From assembly GCA_009193035.1 (NCBI GenBank), contig SWDT01000275.1, forward strand, positions 179,905 to 243,904: 64,000 bases of DNA. The letters are read 5' to 3'. A program made the position numbers and the translations under genes. Of the stretch, positions 57,968 through 64,000 are shown in pieces. How positions within the stretch are numbered: position 1 is the stretch's first letter; every line of letters starts with the position of its first letter. The DNA comes from Halicephalobus mephisto. Its lineage: Eukaryota; Nematoda; Chromadorea; Rhabditida; Panagrolaimidae. The notes under the pieces are model-generated. The model ran no database searches, was not told the DNA's origin, and saw only the letters and a program-made list of their open reading frames with translations.

Positions 57968-60110
57968 TTATTTTTGATTTTTTGAAGCATGCCTTAAATT
58001 TTTCAAATTCCTACTCCGGTGGCTTCAAATCTCTTGATCTGGCCAGTTGTTCCCTATCCATCAAATAGGTTTCTATGACGTATTAGATTTAGTCACGTAT
58101 CTAAGTAATTACGATAACTGAATTTTTTTTAAATTCAAAAATTTTTGAAAATTTTAAAATTCGGAATTTTTTAAAAATTCTAAAATTTTTTAATTCTTTA
58201 ATCTTCAGAAATTTTCAAATTTTAAAATTTTTGAATTTTGAAATTTGGAATTTTAAAAATTTTTGAATTTTAAATATAAAAAGTTTTTTTTAAATTTTAT
58301 AATTTTTAAATTGTTTAATTTTGGCAGTCATTTGTTTGGACATAACTGTCTCCGCCAACTTGTCGCAATTACGATAGAATCCAAATTAAGTTCCCTGAGG
58401 CTGTTTTGGAATTTAATCTTGTTTTAACTAAGTTGATGTTCAAAGTTGGAAGTTAAAATTTGAAATTTTCGCTTTAGAACAAAAAATTTTTTTTATTTTT
58501 AAAAAAATTTATTTTATCTAAATTGGCCGATTTTTTTGAAATTTTCGTTCTGAGACAACATTCACGATTTTTTTATTTTAAAATTATCTAAATTGATGGT
58601 TCGGAATTTTCACATAAAATTATAACCTTCAATTTATTTCTCAACACGAAAAGTCCAAATTTCGAAGACCATATCTCAGCGCGAAAAATCCGAATTTTGA
58701 AAATTATTTCTCAACACGAAAAGTCCAAATTTCGAAATTCATGTTCTACAAAAAAGTTCAAATTTTGAAAATTATTTTTCAACACGAAAAGTCCAAATTT
58801 CGAAATTCATATTCTACAAAAAAAAGTTCAAATTTTGAAAGTCATTTCTTAAAACGAAAAGTCCAAATTTCGAAATTCATGTCTTAAAACGAAAAGTTCA
58901 AATTTCGACCTCGAACTCTGATTCTTAACTTTGATAAATCAAATCAGATTCTTCTATTTCGGCGGTGCTGTTTAATTTTTTATTTTAGAATTTGTTTCAA
59001 ATCACTTATGAATGTTACAATTTTTTAATAAAAAATAAAAATGGAATTTGTGTTGAAAAAACATTAAAAAATGAAAATTTAAAAATCTCGAAATTTTTTA
59101 AGAAATTTAACAAATTTAAAAACGAATTAATTTTTGTGATAAATTTCCAAATTTACCATTTTTAATTTTTTGTGAAAATTTAAAAATTAAAGAAAATCAA
59201 ATTTTTTTGTGAAAATTAAAAATAAAGTTTTTTAAAAATTGTTTTATTATGAATTTTAAACATTTCCTAAAAATTCAAAAATAAAAAACGAGAGTCGATT
59301 TCGTAATACATTACCAGTTTTTCCTTCTTCGCAAAATTTTTCTTTTTACGCGGGAATTCAAAAATTCAAAAAAATTATTTACAAAAAAGTTTAAAATTTC
59401 TTAGGAAATTTAAAATTTAAGTAAAAAACGAAAGTCGATTTCGTAATACATTACCAATTTTACCAGTTTTTCTTTTTTTACGCGGGAATTTAAAAATTCA
59501 AAAAAATTATTTTAACACAAATTTTAAAAATTCAAAAATAAAAAAACGAGAGTCGATTTCGTAATACATTACCAATTTTTCCTTTTTCGCAAAAGTTTTT
59601 TTACGCGGGAATTCAAAAATTCAAAAAAATTATTTATAAAATTGACAAATTTTAAAAATTCTAAAATAAAAAATGAAAATCAATTTTTACAATATTTTTT
59701 AAAATTTTTTGTGAAAATTCGAAAATTCAAAAAAATTATGAATTTTTTAAAATAAAATTTGCAATAAAAAACAAATAGGATTTATTTGGTCGAATGTCCC
59801 ACCAGATGTTTTTTATTTTTTAATTTTACAAACGAGAAGTCGTCAGCAACTTGATGAAATATATGTACATGTGCATAATTCAATTTTCTTTTTTTATTCT
59901 GGTCCTTTTTGAATACGAGAATATTTCAGAACTATTCTAAAATATATATTTTTCATGAAAATAATTAATTTTAGTACTTTTCGACGTCATTTGCATCATG
60001 GAGTCAAAATTCTGCTTTATTTGTTTTTTACTTCCTCTCTTGACTTCCAGTGTTTATCTCGCCTGAGGCAAGGGTTGGTTTCGGATGAGTCATAATACTG
60101 TGGGCTTGCT
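57968..60110. repeat. Intergenic with several repeat families
   Basis: 58620-58920 has five or six ~65-bp copies with CACGAAAAGTCCAAATTTCG. 59280-59650 has three copies of the dispersed repeat in its TTTACGCGGGAATTCAAAAA form with ACGAGAGTCGATTTCGTAAT. The rest is AT-rich, without genes. Confidence 0.6.
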
Positions 60111-60129
60111 TGCGAGACTGGGAGTGGGA

Positions 60130-60510
60130 CTCGGGGTAATGGGTGACAAGGGTCATTAACTACTGCACTACCGAAAAAAACTAGGTAAATTTAAAGAAAT
60201 TCCAAATTTTAATTTCCAACCGGGAATCGGATCTGAATAGCGTAACTTACAGTCATAGATACTACCTACTGCGCTACTAAAGAAACCTTAGAATTCTTCA
60301 AGGAAGTTTTAACTTTATTTTCTCGCTTCAGTTGAGAATCGAACTTAGGCGTCGCAATTTGCAGTCCGAAACACCACCTACTGCGCTAGTAAGGAAAAGT
60401 AAAAATCTGTTTCAAAGAAGTTTTAACTTTTGTTTCCCCACCCAAGAATTGAATATAAATTTTGTAAATTACAGTACCGGATACTAGTTACTGTACTACA
60501 GAAAGAAATT
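60130..60510 (-). repeat. Minus-strand cluster of 4 tRNA-like units
   Basis: Reading the minus strand, TAGTGCAGTAG- or TAGCGCAGTAGG-type A boxes recur near 60165, 60275, 60390 and 60490, each followed by a B-box-like GTTCGATTC or GATCCGATTC. Spacing between units is about 100-110 bp, as in the plus-strand arrays at 29.7 and 37.1 kb. The first and last units are the most decayed. Confidence 0.6.
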
Positions 60511-60950
60511 TATTTGTTTTTACGATTAATGAAAATAGGAAACTTGAGAACCAGACCTTTCAAGTGTTTAAAAGCCAAAACATCCCACGTCATTTTCAGT
60601 ATAGAACTTTCGAAAAATTGAAAAATAAAACTAATCTGATTTCCGAAAGCACAGAATGGCAGAAGATTCCTTTTAGCTCTTTAGTTTTTATTTGGTTGTT
60701 GAAAATCTTCTAAAATTGGCTTCTCCTCGTGGCGACAACGTCTCTTGTCTTTTGGGAGCTTGTTAAATTGTAGAAAAAACAGCCTCTGGCATTTTTAGCT
60801 CTTGAGGAAACTCCTTTTTGTCTAAAAATTTAAAAGTCTGACTAAAATGTGTCTTAACCCCAAACTTGCCACCTCGTGGGAAAAATGGTCCATTGTTTGC
60901 TGGCCTGTTTTTGACATATATTTACAAACCGAGAAATCCGTTTTCAATGG
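60511..60950. other. Intergenic, nothing recognised
   Basis: Mixed-composition sequence with no splice-consistent coding frame and no repeat noticed. Confidence 0.4.
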
Positions 60951-60954
60951 GTAT

Positions 60955-61850
60955 TTTAGTTAAAATTTCCTCGATATTTATAAATACTTTGATATATAAA
61001 AACTACTTCTAAAATAGTATAAAATCAAGTACTCTATATACCGTAATATAAATTCCTAAATCTATCCAGAAAATTAATTACGAAATAAAGTTAAAATTTT
61101 TTAATATTTGTAAATATTTTCTTATATAAAAACTACTTCTAAAATAGTATAAACTCAAGTACTCCATGTACCGTAATACAAGTTCCTAAATCTATCCAGA
61201 AAATTAATTACGAAATAAAGTTAAAATTTTTTAATATTTATAAATATTTTCATATGTAAAAACTATTTTTAAAATAGTATAAAATCAGGTACTCCATGTA
61301 CCGTAATATAAATTTTTTAATTTACCTAACAGGAATATTTTTTAAAATTAATTATGAAATAAAGTTAAAATTTTTCGATATTTGTAAATATTTTATATAA
61401 AAATTAACTTTGAAAAATATACAAGGTTAGGTATTCCATATATCGTAATTTAGATATTTTTAAGTTCATCTAAAAATATTTCTAAAAAAATAATTACGAA
61501 ATAATCACGCGAAACCGAAATTAACAGTTATTTTAGTTTCTAGAAGATTCCAAAAATTTTTTAGGACTATTTTTGGACAAAATTCACTTTTTTATATAAA
61601 TATAATTTTATTTATTTTTAAAAAATCATAAACTCCAAATTTTTAATTTTTTGGTCCCGATTGGAAAACTTCAAAAATTCCTGTTGAGACTGTTTTTCGA
61701 TAAAATTCACTTTTTTTATAATAATATAATTTTGACTATTTTTAAAAAATCATAAACTCCAAATATTTAATTTTTCGGTCCCAACTGGAAAGCTTCAAAA
61801 ATTCCTGTTGAGACTGTTTTTCGACAAAACTCGTTTTTAACTTTTTATAA
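60955..61850. repeat. ~130-bp tandem repeat plus dispersed repeat copies
   Basis: A unit beginning GTTAAAATTTTTTAATATTT recurs at 60960, 61090, 61220 and 61364, with CAAGTACTCCATGTACCGTA inside. From 61620 to 61850 two 135-bp copies of the dispersed repeat follow, with CCTGTTGAGACTGTTTTTCG. Confidence 0.75.
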
Positions 61851-63256
61851 TTGTATGACAAGTGTCGTTTTCTCCGGATTTGTGAGTACTTCCGACTTTG
61901 TAAAAGAATTCTGAGTACTTACACTTTATTTTTTGTTTTGGTCAATGTTTTGCGAACGAATATTTACCAACCTTTTCAACGTTTCGTTTTTCGTCGAAAA
62001 TTTTTCGGACATGTTTGAATTTGTAAACCTCGGCTTGTTTTAACTTTCTTTGATACTTGATCCGAGATTAAATTTTCCCAATATGATCGGATTTGTCGAA
62101 CTCAATTCGAATCAGTTTGTCGAGATCAGGAAAACCGAAACACTTTCCGGTTTTTAATTCAGTCTCAGGTTTCGTCCAACACAAGTCAGAACTTGGCCTG
62201 AAAAGTCACTTTTCTTCGAGAATTTTTCTGAAATAAAATATTTTATTTCATATATAAAAAAATAATAAATATTTTTAATAATTATTTTTCTAAAAATTAA
62301 AAAATTAAAAAAAAATATTTTTCCGAAATAAAATATTTTATTTCATATATAAAAAATAATATTTATTTTTAACAATTATTTTTCTAAAAATTAAAAATAA
62401 AAAAGAAATATTTCATTTTATATATAAAAAATAATATTTATTTTTTTAAAAATTTAAAATTAAAAAATACTGTATTTTATATATATAAAAAATATTTATT
62501 TTTAATATTTATTTTTTTAAAAATTTAAAATTAAAAAATACTTTATTTTATATATAAAAAATAATATTTATTTTTAATAATTATTTTTTCTAAAAATTTA
62601 AAAAATCTATATATTAAAATTTTAAATTTTAAAAAATATTTTTAAAAATAAAATATATTTTGTTTTATTTGAAAAATGTTCAGAATCCTCTTCTAAAATA
62701 AAAAATTAAAATAAATTCAAAAATTCAATAAAAAATTTAAAAAATCGAATTTTTTTTTGATAAAATAATTTTTTAATTTTTAATTTTTAAAATTAATTTT
62801 AATAATTATTTTTTAAATTAACTAAATTTTCGACATTGATTATATTTATTATTTTAGAAAAAAATAAAAATGTGAAAAAATCGGATTTTTGAGATTATTT
62901 TTTTCATAGATGTTCGAAAAATTGGATTCTGGATTCCGAATTTAGTTTTTAAAAAAATCGGATTAAATATATGAATCGTTTCAGAAAATGTTTTTATTTT
63001 TAGGATAATTTTAAAATTTCAAATATATAACGAAGAAATTTTATTTCATAGATAAGTTTAAAAATTTATTTTAAATATAATAGTAAATAAATTTTTTTAT
63101 TTTTAAATCTTTAAATATGTAAAAAAAATTTGAATTCATAGATAAGTTTAAAAATTAAATTTGAAAATAATAACATGTAAATTTTGAAAATTTTTTAATT
63201 ATGATGGAAAAATTTGAATTCATAGATAAGTTTAAAAATTTACTTTGAAAATAATA
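61851..63256. other. AT-rich interval before the Tc1-like element
   Basis: 62230-62600 has about five copies of TTTCATATATAAAAAATAAT with flanking A/T. 62930-63250 has four ~70-bp copies of GAATTCATAGATAAGTTTAA. No gene. Confidence 0.55.
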
Positions 63257-64000
63257 CAGCTTTCGACAAAAGTCTTGGAAGTTTTTTATTTTTTAAATAA
63301 TTTTTTTGTAACTAAATAATATTATAATTAGTGATTAGTGTTGCGTAGGTATTGTCAACTAATATAAATACAACCAGTTATAACCTTTCTGCATAGTGCT
63401 CCTGGAGAGCAGCGCAGCTTTATTCATTTTTGGCACGTCAAAAGTCTTGGAAGTTTTATATTTATTTATAAAAAATAATTTTAAAGAACAAAAATTATAA
63501 GTATATTTAATACCTAGTACTGTATCCATGAGCACCTATTACCGCCTGACATCGGTCTTTCATAGAATGGATTAGTTTAGCAATAAATGAACTATCAATT
63601 TTCTTCCATTCAGACTCAATCATCGAGAACTTTTCATCTAAGTTCTTCGCTTTGACTCCTCTGAGCTTTTGTTTTAAGACACTCCAGACATGCTCGATTA
63701 TATTAAGATCCGGAGATTGAGATGGCCACGGAAGGAGTTCCACTTTTTTGCTCTCAAGAAAATTCTTTGTAAGCTTGGATGTGTGTTTGCGATCATTGTC
63801 CTGTTGAAAAATATAATTTGAGTTTATCGTTTCTTGAAGAAAAGGCAGTAAATAATTCTCCAAAATGTTAATGTACTTCTGAGAATCCATGGTACCGGAA
63901 CGGAAATACGTACTTAGAGGTCCGACTCCTAAACTAGACATACAAGCCCAAACAGTAACAACTCCACCTCCATGTTTGACAGTCGGGATTTGATATTGTT
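63257..64000 (-). mobile_element. Tc1-type transposon, 3' half (runs off window)
   Basis: The element starts CAGCTTTCGACAAAAGTCTT directly after a TA at 63255-63256, the usual Tc1/mariner target. The 19-bp motif CAAAAGTCTTGGAAGTTTT occurs at 63267 and again at 63439 in the same orientation, 172 bp apart. That is the two-site (IR/DR) arrangement of long-ended Tc1-like elements. The transposase gene follows inward on the minus strand. The other end lies outside the window. Confidence 0.8.
63507..63998 (-). CDS. Tc1-like transposase, C-terminal part
   Basis: DDE transposase catalysing cut-and-paste transposition. The visible 163 residues are uninterrupted. They begin within the catalytic domain (HGGGVVTVWACMSS), contain the second aspartate in FQQDNDRKHTSK and the glutamate in SPDLNIIEHVWSVLK with 34 residues between them (DD34E, the Tc1 type), and end GAHGYSTRY-stop. 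The N-terminal DNA-binding domains and first aspartate are beyond the edge. No stops or frameshifts, so the copy may be recent. Confidence 0.9.
   Translation of the reverse strand, partial: QYQIPTVKHGGGVVTVWACMSSLGVGPLSTYFRSGTMDSQKYINILENYLLPFLQETINSNYIFQQDNDRKHTSKLTKNFLESKKVELLPWPSQSPDLNIIEHVWSVLKQKLRGVKAKNLDEKFSMIESEWKKIDSSFIAKLIHSMKDRCQAVIGAHGYSTRY

Overview
The window is nuclear DNA from a nematode, most likely a rhabditid close to Caenorhabditis. The reasons are small introns with TTTTCAG-type acceptors, acceptors sitting directly upstream of ATGs in closely spaced same-strand genes (trans-splicing and operons), very AT-rich intergenic DNA, and the gene families present. Exon models were built by hand from open frames, splice sites and phase. 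Every multi-exon model reported here keeps a continuous reading frame. Gene names rest on recognising the protein families, not on a database search.

Layout. 570-14660 (+) is the 3' part of the giant myotactin gene let-805: about 29 fibronectin type III (FN3) domains, two phase-matched alternative transmembrane exons, and a complete cytoplasmic tail. 19130-21030 (+) is a matrix metalloproteinase, zmp-2-like; as I recall these two genes are also neighbours in C. elegans. 21031-30870 has no gene I can support. It holds tandem repeats, a Tigger-like MITE, a 0.8 kb inverted-repeat element, tRNA-like repeats and a decayed Merlin transposon with an intact 8-bp target duplication. 30872-35458 (-) is an astacin with EGF, CUB and TSP1 modules (dpy-31-like). 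37749-40542 (-) is a nucleoredoxin-like gene. 42163-43082 (+) is rpl-23, followed by dpy-19 (43248-46439, +). A four-pass TMEM272-like gene (46527-47547, -) converges on dpy-19. Next come CCDC12/cwf18 (49226-50312, -) and mrpl-22 (50420-51231, -), which is head-to-head with TRAPPC2L (51377-52929, +). The N-terminal exon of CIAO3/oxy-4 (53174-53427, +) stands without any later exon. A small secreted EGF-like gene lies at 56616-57967 (+). The last 6 kb is repeats, a minus-strand tRNA-like cluster, and the 3' half of an intact-looking Tc1-type transposon running off the end.

How the genes fit together. Three same-strand pairs have operon-like spacing with an acceptor at or just before the second ATG: mrpl-22/CCDC12, rpl-23/dpy-19 and TRAPPC2L/oxy-4. 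Myotactin, the MMP and the astacin all act in or on extracellular matrix, cuticle or epidermal attachment. DPY-19 is a tryptophan C-mannosyltransferase, and W-x-x-W motifs occur in both the myotactin FN3 domains and the astacin TSP1 domain, so the window may encode an enzyme together with candidate substrates (inference).

Most distinctive signals: mutually exclusive transmembrane exons in myotactin; two GC-AG introns in adjacent genes; a Merlin relic with its target duplication; arrays of tRNA-like units with fixed A-box/B-box spacing; a nucleoredoxin that has lost the first cysteine of its active site; and an orphan oxy-4 exon.
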